DNA of 55,232 nucleotides, from positions 1-55,232 of the forward strand of contig NZ_JAJQMN010000020.1 of NCBI RefSeq assembly GCF_028994775.1, written 5' to 3'. Shown piece by piece: positions 16,901 to 28,348 of this stretch (position 1 is the first letter of the stretch; each line of letters starts with the position of its first letter). Made by a program: the position numbers and the translations under genes. The stretch is from Promicromonospora iranensis (lineage in GTDB: Bacteria; Actinomycetota; Actinomycetes; Actinomycetales; Cellulomonadaceae). The notes under the pieces were generated by a model. It was not told the DNA's origin. It was given only the letters and a program-made list of their open reading frames with translations, and did no database searches.

Positions 16901-16976
16901 GGTGCTTCTCCTTCGGGGACGGAGTCTGGGGAACGCTGGGGACGGAGCCTGTGGACAGGGCTGTGGAAAAGTGCGC

Positions 16977-17729
16977 TCAGCCGAGGGTCGGCCGCAGCGG
17001 CATGTCGCGGTAGAAGCGGTCCACACCGAACGCGGCGACCGCGACGGCCAGGACGCCGCCGCCGAGACCGAGGAGGGTCCGGCCGGGGCCGGGGTTCGCG
17101 AGGGCCTCCCAGCCGAAGATGTAGCCGGTGTGCATGCACCAGTCGACGAAGACGACCAGGGCCACCAGCGGCACGATCCAGAGGCTGCCGCCCCAGGCAC
17201 CCAGGCGCTGGTAGCCGGCGGGGAGCATCGCCCCGGCCAGGATGTAGGTGGCGATCACGAGGGCCTCGCCCGCGACGGTGACCGCGAAGCTGCCCTCGGG
17301 GACCAGTCCTTGCGGGAAGTGCCAGTCCCAGCCGATCGCGCCCCAGATCAGCCGCTCGGCCGGTACCACGATGGCGACGAGGAGCCCGGTCAGGAGCCCG
17401 ACGAGGGCGGATGTCCGGACCAGCCCGATGACGAACGAGCGCCGGGTGCCACCGGCGGCGATGTGCAGGGGCAGCACGGCGACGGCCAGGATCAGGCCCA
17501 TCGTGAACATGTACCAGCGGGCCGAGCCGAGGGTGTACTGCAGGGTGCTGCCCTCGAGGCCGCCGAAGCGGCCCTGGATCGCCGCGATGATGATGCTGGT
17601 GGTGATGACCGTGCCCCAGAACCAGCCGCTGGTGACCAACAGCCCGCCCATGAGCGCCTTCTCGGCCGCACGCACGGAGCGGTGGCGGGCGAGCTGCCCG
17701 CGCTCCTCGAGAGTGACGGGGATGCTCAT
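16977..17729 (-). CDS. Six-helix membrane protein in the GntR-ABC operon
   Basis: A 250-residue integral membrane protein with six predicted helices: about 30-52, 68-90, 98-122, 145-168, 175-195 and 215-235. Its start overlaps the stop of the ATPase gene at 17726, so it is probably the membrane partner of that ATPase. That would make it a divergent ABC-2 permease, as in YtrA-controlled operons. WGAIGWDWHFPQG and VDWCMHTGYIFGWEALANPGPGRT are distinctive. I do not recognise a characterised relative, so the permease role is an inference from context and topology. Confidence 0.8.
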   Translation of the reverse strand: MSIPVTLEERGQLARHRSVRAAEKALMGGLLVTSGWFWGTVITTSIIIAAIQGRFGGLEGSTLQYTLGSARWYMFTMGLILAVAVLPLHIAAGGTRRSFVIGLVRTSALVGLLTGLLVAIVVPAERLIWGAIGWDWHFPQGLVPEGSFAVTVAGEALVIATYILAGAMLPAGYQRLGAWGGSLWIVPLVALVVFVDWCMHTGYIFGWEALANPGPGRTLLGLGGGVLAVAVAAFGVDRFYRDMPLRPTLG

Positions 17730-18682
17730 CGCTCGGTCTCCTTCTGTGTGGTCGTGCGGGTGAGGTGGACGAACAGGTCCTGGAGCGGCACGGCGCCGGC
17801 CTGGACGCCGGAGTCGGCCGCCTCGGCCTCCTCGCGCTCGGTGAGCGACCCCTCGATCGTGACCATGACGGTGGGTCCCAGCTCCTGGCGGTGCAGTACG
17901 CGGTGCCCGGCGGCCAGGCGGTCGACGGCGGCGGCGCTGCCCGTGAGGCTCGTCCCCCTGGCCCGCATGTCGTCGGCGGGCTCGGCCAGCAGTACCCGGC
18001 CGCGGTCCACGACCACCACGTGCTCGAAGAGCCGCTCGGACTCCTCCACGAGGTGGCTGGACAGGATGATGGTGCGGGGGTGCTCCGCGTAGTCCTTGAG
18101 CAGCTCGTCGTAGAACGCGTAGCGCGTCGGTGCGTCCATGCCGAGGTACACCTCGTCGAAGATCGTCAGCGGGGCCCGCGACGCCAGGCCGATCGTGGCA
18201 CCGAGGGCCGACCGCTTGCCGCGTGACAGAGCCGCCGGGCTCTTCCGGGGGTCGACCTCGAACAGGTCGAGCAGCCGGGCGGCGTAGTCGGCGTCCCACT
18301 CGGGACGCTGGGCCGCGTACTGCTTGAGCGTGGCGCCGACCTTCTCCTCGTTCATGACGTCGCCGCTCTCACGGACGAGCTGCACCCCCGACACGATCGC
18401 CGGGTTCTCCCACGGATCCTGCTCGTAGCCCTCCGGGCCCACGTGCACGGTGCCGGCGGTAGGGCGGCGGAACCCGGCCAGCAGGCCGAGCATGCTCGTC
18501 TTCCCGGCACCGTTCCGACCGAGCAGACCGGTGATCGCGCCGGCGGGGAACACGCAGGTCGCGCCTTCGAGCGCGATACCACCGGTCTCCCTCGTGACGG
18601 TGCCCTGCTGCGTCATCCGCCAGGAGGCGCGGTAGCGGACGGCGACGTCGTCCAGCCGTGCGCCGAACGGGTAGTGGCTCAT
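17726..18682 (-). CDS. ABC transporter ATP-binding protein, YtrB-like
   Basis: A 318-residue ATPase. Walker A is GRNGAGKTSM, the signature LSRGKRSALG is degenerate (not LSGGQ), Walker B is LTIFDEVYLGMD, and the H-loop is ILSSHLVEESERL. The degenerate signature and the DEVYLGMD motif are typical of ATPases encoded next to YtrA-type GntR regulators. It overlaps the GntR stop by 1 nt upstream and the membrane-protein start downstream. Its partner is probably the adjacent six-helix protein. The substrate is unknown; Gram-positive relatives respond to cell-wall antibiotics, which is suggestive only. Confidence 0.9.
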   Translation of the reverse strand: MSHYPFGARLDDVAVRYRASWRMTQQGTVTRETGGIALEGATCVFPAGAITGLLGRNGAGKTSMLGLLAGFRRPTAGTVHVGPEGYEQDPWENPAIVSGVQLVRESGDVMNEEKVGATLKQYAAQRPEWDADYAARLLDLFEVDPRKSPAALSRGKRSALGATIGLASRAPLTIFDEVYLGMDAPTRYAFYDELLKDYAEHPRTIILSSHLVEESERLFEHVVVVDRGRVLLAEPADDMRARGTSLTGSAAAVDRLAAGHRVLHRQELGPTVMVTIEGSLTEREEAEAADSGVQAGAVPLQDLFVHLTRTTTQKETER

Positions 18683-19071
18683 CACTTCTCCTTCTTGACG
18701 GTGCGCGCGCCGGAGCGGGGAGCGCGGCCGAGAACGTGGTCGACGATGTCGCCGACCGGGATGTCGAGGATCTCGGCCTGGGCCAGCGCCGGGTCGAGCA
18801 CCTCTTCGAAGTAGCGCTTCCTGTGGTCGGCGAGCAGCTTCTGGCGGGCGCCCGGGGCGACGAACATGCCCAGGCCGCGCCGCTTGTAGAGGATGCCCTC
18901 CTCGACCAGGCCGGAGAACGCCTTGGCCGCCGTCGCGGGATTGATCCGGAAGGTGGTCGCGAACTGCGTGGTGGACATGACCTGCTCCTCCTCGCCGAGC
19001 TCGCCGGAGAGCACCTGGGCGCGGATCCATGACGCGATCTGCACATAGATGGGCTCGGGTCCGTCGAACAT
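18682..19071 (-). CDS. GntR family regulator, YtrA subfamily
   Basis: A 129-residue protein with an N-terminal winged helix (EPIYVQIASWIRAQVLSGELGEEEQVMSTTQFATTFRINPATAAKAFSGLVEEGILYKRRGLGMFV, residues about 6-71) and the short C-terminal dimerisation region typical of YtrA-type GntR proteins, which lack a large effector domain. Its ATG follows AGGACC at a normal distance. An 11+11-bp inverted repeat sits just upstream (19091-19118), probably its own operator. It heads a five-gene operon with two ATPases and two membrane proteins, so it is most likely an autorepressor released by membrane or wall stress. Confidence 0.92.
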   Translation of the reverse strand: MFDGPEPIYVQIASWIRAQVLSGELGEEEQVMSTTQFATTFRINPATAAKAFSGLVEEGILYKRRGLGMFVAPGARQKLLADHRKRYFEEVLDPALAQAEILDIPVGDIVDHVLGRAPRSGARTVKKEK

Positions 19072-19090
19072 GTCTCGGTCCTGACGTTCA

Positions 19091-19118
19091 GTGGTTCGTT
19101 ACTTGACTAATGAACCAC
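19091..19118. promoter_or_regulatory. GntR (YtrA-type) operator palindrome
   Basis: GTGGTTCGTTA (19091-19101) and TAATGAACCAC (19108-19118) are inverted repeats (10 of 11 positions) separated by 6 nt. They are located 20 nt upstream of the GntR start. I infer autoregulation. Confidence 0.7.
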
Positions 19119-19155
19119 ATGACCGGCCGAAGCGCAAGAGGCGCGCGGAGACAGA

Positions 19156-19201
19156 CCGAGGGGCGGGGCAGTGTGCCGGCGCACACTCCCCCGCCCCTCG
19201 G
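19156..19201 (-). terminator. Hairpin terminator after lysC-asd
   Basis: CCGAGGGGCGGGG (19156-19168) pairs with its complement ending at 19201, with an inner AGTGTGC/GCACACT stem. It lies 18 nt beyond the asd stop. It has no T-tract and could also serve transcription from the other side. Confidence 0.7.
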
Positions 19202-19218
19202 CGGTACAGCGGTACTTC

Positions 19219-21604
<2,386 letters not shown>

Positions 21605-21737
21605 GCGCCTGCCTTCCGTTGCCGGCCTCCGTCTGTCTCAACGGCCCGCCGGGTGGTTGGGTTTGCGGCTCGATGGTACGTGCTTGGTGTTCCCCGGGGT
21701 AGTCCGTCCCACGTCGTGGGCCCGGGCCGGCGGAAGG

Positions 21738-22508
21738 TCAGGCGAAGACGTCCCAGGCCAGGCGGGCGATCAGCGCGCCGACCACTATGACGAACACCAC
21801 GCGGACGAACTTGGAGCCCTTGGCCACGGCCATCCGGGCGCCGATGTAGGCGCCGACGAGGTTGGCGACGCCCAGCCCGAGGCCGAGGCTCCAGATGACG
21901 GCGCCGCTCGGCACGAAGAAGATCAGGGCGCCCGCGTTGGTCGCGAAGTTCACGATCTTCGCGATGGCCGACGCGGGCAGGAACGAGTACCCGAGGGCGC
22001 TCACGAGGCTGATGACCAGGAACGTGCCGGTGCCCGGACCGAGCAGCCCGTCGTACGCGCCGATCAGGAGGCCGATCAGGGCGGCGATCCGCTTGTGCCC
22101 GTTGCCGACCCAGCGCAGGTTGTCGTGCTGGCCGACGTTCGGCTTGAGCAGCGTCCACGCCAGGACGCCGACGAGCACGACCAGGATCATCGGCTTGAAG
22201 AGCTCCTCCGGGATGTGTGACGCGCCGATGGCGCCGCCGAACGCTCCGGCCAGGGCGGCGAGCGCCATCGGCCCGGCGGTGCGCAGGTCGGGCTGGACCC
22301 GGCGGTAGTACGTGATGGCGCTGGTGGAGGTGCCCATGATGCTGCCGAGCTTGTTGGTCGCCAGGGCCTGCACGGGGCTGATGCCCGGGACGAGCAGCAG
22401 CGCGGGCAGCTGGATCAGCCCGCCACCGCCCACTACGGCGTCGACCCACCCGGCGGCGAGGCCGGCGAGCAGGAGGAGGACGATGGTGAGGAGATCGAGT
22501 TCGAGCAC
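21738..22508 (-). CDS. TauE/SafE family membrane transporter
   Basis: A 256-residue integral membrane protein with seven to eight helices. The two family repeats are visible: GWVDAVVGGGGLIQLPALLL..GISPVQALATNKLGSIMG in the N-terminal half and GAYDGLLGPGTGTFLVISLVSALGYSFLPASAIAKIVNFATN in the C-terminal half. Relatives export sulfite, sulfoacetate or other organosulfur anions; the substrate here is unknown. The start is a GTG at 22508 (VLELDLL), with CACAAT 6 nt upstream as a possible leaderless -10 box. The DUF2071 gene ends 13 nt upstream. Confidence 0.9.
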   Translation of the reverse strand: MLELDLLTIVLLLLAGLAAGWVDAVVGGGGLIQLPALLLVPGISPVQALATNKLGSIMGTSTSAITYYRRVQPDLRTAGPMALAALAGAFGGAIGASHIPEELFKPMILVVLVGVLAWTLLKPNVGQHDNLRWVGNGHKRIAALIGLLIGAYDGLLGPGTGTFLVISLVSALGYSFLPASAIAKIVNFATNAGALIFFVPSGAVIWSLGLGLGVANLVGAYIGARMAVAKGSKFVRVVFVIVVGALIARLAWDVFA

Positions 22509-22521
22509 GGGTGCATTGTGC

Positions 22522-23265
22522 CTATAACGCGGTGCCGCGGCGGACGGTGACCAGGGAGCCGTCGGCGACGAACGCCGACGCCGGTTCGGCGGCGAGGCTC
22601 TCGACGAACCGGCGGCCGTACACCTGCTCGACGTCGCACTCGAACGACGGGTCGCGGGCCTGCCAGACGCTCCAGCTCGGGTGCTCGACCCGGTACTCGA
22701 CGCAGCCCCCGCCGCGCTGTGCCGCGTACCCCCAGTAGTGCTCGGTGATGAACTCCTCCTGGGATCCCTCGGCGGGCTGACGCGCGGCGCCCTCGGTGGT
22801 GGCACGGACGTGGTGCCAGGCCCCGGCGTCGCGCCACGAGTACTCGACCAGGCCGCCGGACGCGACCTCGCCGTCGTGCAGGTCGATCCGGTGCCGCATC
22901 GGCCGGGCCACGTACTTCTCGCCGTAGACGGCGCGTGCGACGGCGGCCAGCGCCGGGCGGGGCACGATCTCCTTGACGAAGACGACGCCGCGTCGCCAGC
23001 CGTCGTCCGCGCGGCGGCGGACGTAGAACCGCAGGTTGATCTCGTCGAAGTGCCGGTGGAACGGGACCGGCACCCCGAGCAGACGGGTGTCGAGGAACCG
23101 GAACCCGACGACGCTCACGAAGTGCCTGCCGTCCCACGTGTCGAGCTCGACGCCGCGCGGCACGAGCGGCCGCAGGACGGCGGGGTCGGTCTCGTAGCTG
23201 AGCATCACCAGCCGCCGCCACTGGGCGGTGAGGAACTTCGCGGTGCGCGCCTCAGGTCCTGTCAC
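22522..23265 (-). CDS. DUF2071 family protein (YqjF-like)
   Basis: A 247-residue soluble protein of the DUF2071/YqjF family. Distinctive segments are LTAQWRRLVMLSYETDPAVLRPLVPRGVELDTWDG, FRFLDTRLLGVPVPFHRHFDEINLRFYVRR and FITEHYWGYAAQRGGGCVEYRVEHPSW. The fold is acetoacetate-decarboxylase-like in related families, but the function is unknown. The GTG start at 23265 lies 6 nt after TACGTT on the reverse strand (leaderless). It is divergent from recR and 13 nt upstream of the TauE gene, so the two may share a transcript. Confidence 0.88.
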   Translation of the reverse strand: MTGPEARTAKFLTAQWRRLVMLSYETDPAVLRPLVPRGVELDTWDGRHFVSVVGFRFLDTRLLGVPVPFHRHFDEINLRFYVRRRADDGWRRGVVFVKEIVPRPALAAVARAVYGEKYVARPMRHRIDLHDGEVASGGLVEYSWRDAGAWHHVRATTEGAARQPAEGSQEEFITEHYWGYAAQRGGGCVEYRVEHPSWSVWQARDPSFECDVEQVYGRRFVESLAAEPASAFVADGSLVTVRRGTAL

Positions 23266-23325
23266 GCGGGGAACGTACCAGCCCCGGCGGTCGGATGTCG
23301 GTGGCGACCCGTAGGCTGACCTCTT

Positions 23326-23931
23326 GTGTACGAAGGCGCGGTCCAAGACCTGATCGACGAGCTCGGCCGGCTTCCCGGCGTCGGGCCCAAGAGCGCGCAA
23401 CGCATCGCGTTCCACCTGCTCGCGACCGACGACCAGGAGGTCAAGCGGCTGGTCGACGCACTCACCGAGGTGAAGCTCCGCGTCCAGTTCTGCGCGCTCT
23501 GCGGCAACGTGGCTGAAGCCGAGCGCTGCCGGGTCTGCCTCGATCCACGGCGCAGCGACGACGTGATCTGCGTCGTCGAGGAGCCCAAGGACGTGGTCGC
23601 CATCGAGCGCACACGCGAGTTCCGCGGTCGCTATCACGTGCTCGGCGGCGCCATCAACCCGATCGAGAACGTCGGCCCCGACGACCTGCGCATCAGCGAG
23701 CTCCTGGCCCGGCTCGCGGACGGGACGGTGCAGGAGGTCATCCTCGCCACCGACCCGAACGTCGAGGGAGAGGCCACGGCGACCTATCTTTCCCGACTGA
23801 TGGCCCACATGGGTATCACTGTCTCGCGGCTGGCCTCGGGTCTCCCCGTGGGTGGAGACTTGGAGTACGCGGACGAGGTGACGCTCGGTCGCGCGTTCGA
23901 AGGCCGCCGTGTCATCGGCAACGACAAGTAG
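23326..23931 (+). CDS. recR: Recombination mediator RecR
   Basis: A 201-residue RecR. It has an N-terminal helix-hairpin-helix ([24 protein letters not shown]), a zinc finger [16 protein letters not shown] with four Cys near residues 56-71, and a Toprim domain starting [16 protein letters not shown]-terminal Walker-like segment runs through [22 protein letters not shown]. It works with RecF and RecO to load RecA at single-strand gaps. The GTG start lies 8 nt after TAGGCT, suggesting leaderless translation. The DUF5063 gene follows after 11 nt, as in many actinobacteria. dnaX, its common upstream neighbour, is 9 kb away here. Confidence 0.97.
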   Translation: MYEGAVQDLIDELGRLPGVGPKSAQRIAFHLLATDDQEVKRLVDALTEVKLRVQFCALCGNVAEAERCRVCLDPRRSDDVICVVEEPKDVVAIERTREFRGRYHVLGGAINPIENVGPDDLRISELLARLADGTVQEVILATDPNVEGEATATYLSRLMAHMGITVSRLASGLPVGGDLEYADEVTLGRAFEGRRVIGNDK

Positions 23932-23942
23932 GTGGGACCACG

Positions 23943-24512
23943 ATGAGTGAGATAACCCCCGGGTCGGACCTCAGCGAGGTCGCAGACCAGGTGTCCGCAC
24001 AGGCACGGACGTTTCTGTCGACGGTGACCCAGGTGGCGTCCGGCGGCATGCCGGGGGCGGAGCTCTCGTTGCTGGTGCTCGCGTCGTCCGACCTGCTGGC
24101 CGCCGGGGCGCGGCTCGCGGCGATCGTGGACGTGGTGCCCAAGGAGCGGTACGAGCCCGACGCCGGGCCCGACACCGACCTCGACCCGCTCCGTGAGGCC
24201 CTGTCCAAGATGTTCGACGGGTTCGACGACTACACCGAGGTGGTCGACCCGGTGCTGGGCGAGGAGACCGGTTCGGCGTCACTGTCCGGCGACCTCGCGT
24301 GTGTCGCCGAGGCGCTGGCCAAGGGCCTGCAGCACTTCGACAGCGGCCATGAGCTCGAGGCGCTGTGGTGGTGGCAGTTCTCCTACTTCTCGCTCTGGGG
24401 GGAGCGCGCGGCGTCCGCCCTGCGCGTGCTGCAGGGCCTGCTGGCGCACGTGCGCCTCGACGTGGAGGACGACGTCGCCGCCGAGGCGGAGTACGACGCC
24501 CTCCACTCCTGA
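23943..24512 (+). CDS. DUF5063 domain-containing protein
   Basis: A 189-residue acidic protein of the DUF5063 family, which sits immediately after recR in many actinobacteria. Recognisable features are the helical N-terminus (QARTFLSTVTQVASG), YEPDAGPDTDLDPLREALSKMFDGFDDYTEVVDP, and ELEALWWWQFSYFSLWGERAASALRVLQGLL with its aromatic cluster. No catalytic motif is visible. The link to recombination is inferred from conserved position only. The stop is 11 nt from the convergent ABC permease stop, with no terminator between them. Confidence 0.9.
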   Translation: MSEITPGSDLSEVADQVSAQARTFLSTVTQVASGGMPGAELSLLVLASSDLLAAGARLAAIVDVVPKERYEPDAGPDTDLDPLREALSKMFDGFDDYTEVVDPVLGEETGSASLSGDLACVAEALAKGLQHFDSGHELEALWWWQFSYFSLWGERAASALRVLQGLLAHVRLDVEDDVAAEAEYDALHS

Positions 24513-24523
24513 GGTCGGGCAGT

Positions 24524-25684
24524 TCAGGCGACCCGGGTGCCCTGCGGCAGCTCCGTCGTGGGAATCCGCAGGCGGTTCACCGCAACGACGACACCGCCCG
24601 CACCGAGCAGCAGGTCGAACCCGAGGCCCCACGGCCACACGAGCTGGTCGGTGACCTGGACCGGCTCCACCGGGGAGTCCGGCCGGACCTCTCGACCGTT
24701 CTCGTACACGAAGTCGCTGCACCAGTCCTGCGGTCCCGTGTCGCCGGTCCGCGCGTACCGGACCCCGTACTGCAGCATCGCGAGCATGTTGGCGTTGTTG
24801 GCCAGCTCCTGGACGTCGCCCTGGAGGGGCTGCGCATCGGCGACCACCACGAACGGGTTCGGGGCCAGCAGCCACCAGGTGCGCTCGCTGTGCCACACGG
24901 GCATCTCGTGCGTCCGCCACTCGCACTCAGGTGCAGTGGTCTCCTCCCAGTCGTAGCCGGCCTCGATGTCCCACACCTCGACCTCCTCCGTGGTGCTGGT
25001 GACAGGTACCAGCAGGCCGAACAGGATCGGCAGCGCCACGGTGACCGCCCCGATGGTCAGGTAGGTCAGCACCGCCGACCCGGACGTCTTGCTCACCAGG
25101 GCCGAGAAGCCCAGCCCGATGGCGCAGACGACGCCCAGCACCAGCGCCAGCATGAGCACCGTGGTGAGCAGCGCGAACCAGTGCACGCCGCCGCCGACCA
25201 GCGCCCAGGCGAGGAACGGGATGCTCGCGACGAGGAACGCGAGTGCCGCTATCCAGGCGGCGGCGAGCTTGCCGAGCACGATCTCGGCGGGTGACAGCAG
25301 GGTGACCTGCAGCGTCGCGAGCGTGCCGGCGTTCCGGTCGCCGTTGATCGCACCCGACGACAAGGTCGGCGCCACCAGCAGGCCCAGGAACAGCACGAAC
25401 CCGACGACGATGCTGTAGACCGTCCCGCCGAACGGCTCTCCGCCGCCCAGGCCCGAGTCGTCCGAGAGGATCTGGAACGCCCCGGTGGTCAGCAGGGTGA
25501 TCAGGCCGACCACCACGAACCAGACGATCAGCGCGGTCTTCCATCGTGTCGAGCGCACCCGCTGGCGCAGCTCGAGCTCCGTCACGGTGCGCAGACCGTG
25601 CCAGGACAGGGACCAGGTGCCGCGCCCGCGGGCTGCTCCGCCGTCGGCCGGTGCGGACCCGACGACCTCCACGTCAACGCTCAT
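24524..25684 (-). CDS. ABC-2 type exporter permease
   Basis: A 386-residue permease. After a 30-residue cytoplasmic N-terminus come helices at about 50-70, 95-115, 150-170, 175-195 and 210-235. A large extracytoplasmic loop of about 110 residues with several Cys (APECEW, DWCSDF) follows, then a final helix near 350-370. The segment NGDRNAGTLATLQVTLLSPAEIVLGKLAAAW is the coupling-helix region typical of ABC-2 exporters. Its start overlaps the ATPase stop by 4 nt. The substrate is unknown. Confidence 0.9.
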   Translation of the reverse strand: MSVDVEVVGSAPADGGAARGRGTWSLSWHGLRTVTELELRQRVRSTRWKTALIVWFVVVGLITLLTTGAFQILSDDSGLGGGEPFGGTVYSIVVGFVLFLGLLVAPTLSSGAINGDRNAGTLATLQVTLLSPAEIVLGKLAAAWIAALAFLVASIPFLAWALVGGGVHWFALLTTVLMLALVLGVVCAIGLGFSALVSKTSGSAVLTYLTIGAVTVALPILFGLLVPVTSTTEEVEVWDIEAGYDWEETTAPECEWRTHEMPVWHSERTWWLLAPNPFVVVADAQPLQGDVQELANNANMLAMLQYGVRYARTGDTGPQDWCSDFVYENGREVRPDSPVEPVQVTDQLVWPWGLGFDLLLGAGGVVVAVNRLRIPTTELPQGTRVA

Positions 25685-26601
25685 CGTCGCTCCTCCTCGA
25701 GGGCCAGGTAGGCCTGTTCCAGCACGCCGCCCGCGGGGGCGAGGCTCGATACCGCGACGCCGCCCTCGACCGCCGACCGCAGCAGCGCAGCGGCCTCCGC
25801 GTCCCCGGTCAGCTTGACGAGCAGCCCGGGCCCGTCGGCCTCCTGGTGATAGGCGGGACCGTTCTCGTCCAGCCAGACCGCCAGTGCCGCGGGGTCCAGG
25901 CCGGTCACACGCCACTCTCGCGGGCGGTCGGCGTCGGCGACGGACCGGGTGTCGACGGTGCGGCCGCCCGAGATGAACACCGCGTCGTCGGCCATCTCGT
26001 CGAGCTCGGTGAGCACGTGCGAGGAGACCAGGATCGTCTTGCCCTCGGCCGCGAGGTGACGGAGGAGCACGCGCAGGTCCACCCGGGAGCGCGGGTCCAG
26101 GCCTGAGGCGGGCTCGTCGAGGAGCAGGACGTCGGGGTCGTGCACGAGGGCGCGGGCCAGGCCGAGCCGCTGCTTCTGGCCCCGGGACAGGACGTGCGCG
26201 GGCTGGTCGGCCAGCTCCAACAGGTGCACCAGCTCCAGCAGCTCGCTCGCGCGGTCCCGGCCGGCGGCGGCGTCGAGCCGGTACGCCGCCGCGACGGTGG
26301 TCAGCACCTCCCGTGCCGTGAGGGAGTCCCACGTGCCGAAGACGTCGGGCATCCACCCGGTCCGCGAGCGCGCCACATAGCTCTCGGTGACCGGGTCCGC
26401 GCCGGCGATGCGGATACTGCCCGCGTCCGGCGTCAGGAGGCCGGCGAGCATGAGGAGGAGGGTCGTCTTGCCGGACCCGTTCGGACCGATGAGCGCGGTG
26501 ACGCGACCGGGTGCGGCGACCAGGTCGACGTCGGCCACCGCGTGTACCGGACCGAACGAACGCCGCACGCCCTGCGCGCGGATACCACCGTCTGGGGTCA
26601 T
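25681..26601 (-). CDS. ABC transporter ATP-binding protein
   Basis: A 306-residue ATPase. Walker A is GPNGSGKTTLL, the signature LSRGQKQRLG, Walker B VLLLDEPASGLDP, and the H-loop ILVSSHVLTELDEM. The C-terminal 90 residues form an extra domain of the DRA type. It is translationally coupled to the permease (ATGA). A hairpin (26627-26649) separates it from the serine hydrolase gene, so the pair probably forms its own two-gene operon starting just upstream. Confidence 0.93.
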   Translation of the reverse strand: MTPDGGIRAQGVRRSFGPVHAVADVDLVAAPGRVTALIGPNGSGKTTLLLMLAGLLTPDAGSIRIAGADPVTESYVARSRTGWMPDVFGTWDSLTAREVLTTVAAAYRLDAAAGRDRASELLELVHLLELADQPAHVLSRGQKQRLGLARALVHDPDVLLLDEPASGLDPRSRVDLRVLLRHLAAEGKTILVSSHVLTELDEMADDAVFISGGRTVDTRSVADADRPREWRVTGLDPAALAVWLDENGPAYHQEADGPGLLVKLTGDAEAAALLRSAVEGGVAVSSLAPAGGVLEQAYLALEEERR

Positions 26602-26626
26602 GCCGGGGACACTAGCGTGACTGGTG

Positions 26627-26649
26627 CCCCGGGGCCGTCAGCCCCGGGG
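26627..26649 (-). terminator. Hairpin terminator after the serine hydrolase gene
   Basis: CCCCGGGGC (26627-26635) and GCCCCGGGG (26641-26649) form a perfect 9-bp stem with a 5-nt loop. It sits 12 nt after the stop of the serine hydrolase and before the ABC ATPase start. No T-tract is present. Confidence 0.55.
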
Positions 26650-26661
26650 ATGAACCTGCTG

Positions 26662-28122
26662 TCAGATCCGACGCGCCGTGCCCCGCACGTCCAGCACGCC
26701 GCGCTCGCCGAAGGCCACGTTCTGGTCGATCCGCACGGCCACGTCCTCACCGGTGAACCGCAGCTCCAGGCGCAGCTCGAACGGGGTGCCGAGAAACACG
26801 ATCCGGCCGTGCAGCGTCAGCTCGTCGGTCCAGGCCGCCGCGGTCGCGACGTCGGCCGGGTTGCCCTCGAGCGAACAGGTTCCCGGGCTCCACTCCTCGT
26901 GGCCGAACCGCACCACGAGGTCCGATCCCTCGACCGTGAAGGCGACCTCGATCCGGCCGTCGGCGTCGCGACCCAGCGTGAGAGCGCTGAAGCCCCGAGG
27001 GTTGGGCTCGAGGTCGTAGGTCACGCCCAGGAGCGACTCCTCCACCGGGGACGAGTCCGCACCTGCCGGCGTGCGCAGCTCCAGCTCCAGCTCCAGCTCC
27101 AGCGGGGCGGCGTCGTCCGCATCCTCGAGCGCCGGTGCCTCGGCGGCCGTAGGCGTGGCCCAGACGTCGTCGGGCAGGAGGGTGTCCCATACCGCGTCCG
27201 GCACCGACGGCAGGTCCGACAGACCCGACGTCGTGACGACCACCAGGTCCTTCTCCGGCCAGACCACGATGTACTGCCCGAACGCGCCGTCGGCGCGGTA
27301 GGCGCCGTGGCGGCACTGCCAGAACTGGTAGCCGTAGCCCTGGTTCCAGTCGGGCCAGTCGCTCGGGCCGTTCTCCACCTGCTTCACCGTCGCCGCTGCC
27401 ACCCACTCGGCCGGGACGAGCTGCTTTCCCTCCCAGACACCGCCCTGCAGGTAGAGCTGACCGAACGCCGCCATCTCCTCCGTCGTGATCGACATCCCGT
27501 AACCACCGGTGTCGATGCCGTCCGGGTCCTGCTCCCACTCGGCGTGCGTGATGCCGAGCGGCGCCAGCAGGCGTGGCGTCAGGTAGTCGAGGAGCCGCTC
27601 CCCCGTGAGCCGGTGCAGGATCGCCGACAGCAGGTAGGTGGCACCCGTGTTGTACACGAAGCGGGTACCCGGCTCGTGGTCCACGGGCTGCGCCAGGATC
27701 GCGCGGGCCCAGCTGGATCCGGGTAGGGAGATCGTGCGGTCGATGCCCTCCATGGTCGAGACGCCGTGTCCCGTCGTCATGGTCAGCAGGTCGCGCACGC
27801 GCATGGCGCGCAGATTCTCGCTCGGGTCGGCCGGGGCGTCGTCCGGGAGGAGGTCCAGCACCTTGTCGTCCAGGGTGAGGAGCCCCTCGTGCACCGCTAT
27901 CCCGACCGCCGTCGACGTGAAGCTCTTGCTCACCGAGAACATGGTGTGCGGCCGGTCGACGGTGTGGGGGTGCCACCATCCCTCCGCGATGACACGTCCG
28001 TGCCGTAGCACCATGACGCTGTGCACGGCTCCCAGGCGGTCCAGGCGGTCGACGAGGCGCCGCACGGCAGCGGGGTCGACCCCCTCGGCCGCTGGGGTGG
28101 AGCGGGGCAGGATCCGCGACAT
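26662..28122 (-). CDS. Serine hydrolase, class C beta-lactamase / CubicO-like
   Basis: A 486-residue beta-lactamase-fold hydrolase. The SxxK motif is in MFSVSKSFTSTAVG (near residue 81), the Tyr motif in RFVYNTGATYLLSAIL and DPDGIDTGGYGMSITTEEMA follows. The C-terminal 150 residues are a beta-rich extension that may be a separate domain. A run LELELELEL near residue 345 comes from a tandem GAGCTG repeat (about 27075-27105) in the linker. No signal peptide is seen, so it is probably cytoplasmic. The start at 28122 has GAAAGGACG upstream and matches the family N-terminus better than further-upstream starts. The substrate is unknown. Confidence 0.88.
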   Translation of the reverse strand: MSRILPRSTPAAEGVDPAAVRRLVDRLDRLGAVHSVMVLRHGRVIAEGWWHPHTVDRPHTMFSVSKSFTSTAVGIAVHEGLLTLDDKVLDLLPDDAPADPSENLRAMRVRDLLTMTTGHGVSTMEGIDRTISLPGSSWARAILAQPVDHEPGTRFVYNTGATYLLSAILHRLTGERLLDYLTPRLLAPLGITHAEWEQDPDGIDTGGYGMSITTEEMAAFGQLYLQGGVWEGKQLVPAEWVAAATVKQVENGPSDWPDWNQGYGYQFWQCRHGAYRADGAFGQYIVVWPEKDLVVVTTSGLSDLPSVPDAVWDTLLPDDVWATPTAAEAPALEDADDAAPLELELELELRTPAGADSSPVEESLLGVTYDLEPNPRGFSALTLGRDADGRIEVAFTVEGSDLVVRFGHEEWSPGTCSLEGNPADVATAAAWTDELTLHGRIVFLGTPFELRLELRFTGEDVAVRIDQNVAFGERGVLDVRGTARRI

Positions 28123-28348
28123 GCTGGGCACGTCCTTTCGCTCGGCGACGCGACATTGTTCCGCACCGGGCACGACGCCGGAAGCAGGGCCCGGCATACG
28201 GTCAGGACCGCACGCCCACCAGCCGCCGGAACGCGTCCTCGGCCAGCGACCACGCTCGCGTGCGAGCGTCGTCCGCTTCTGGCGACCTCGGCTGCGGTGC
28301 CCCGGCGGTGTGGCAGTTCTCCACGACGGGCATGCCAGACTCCCTGGC

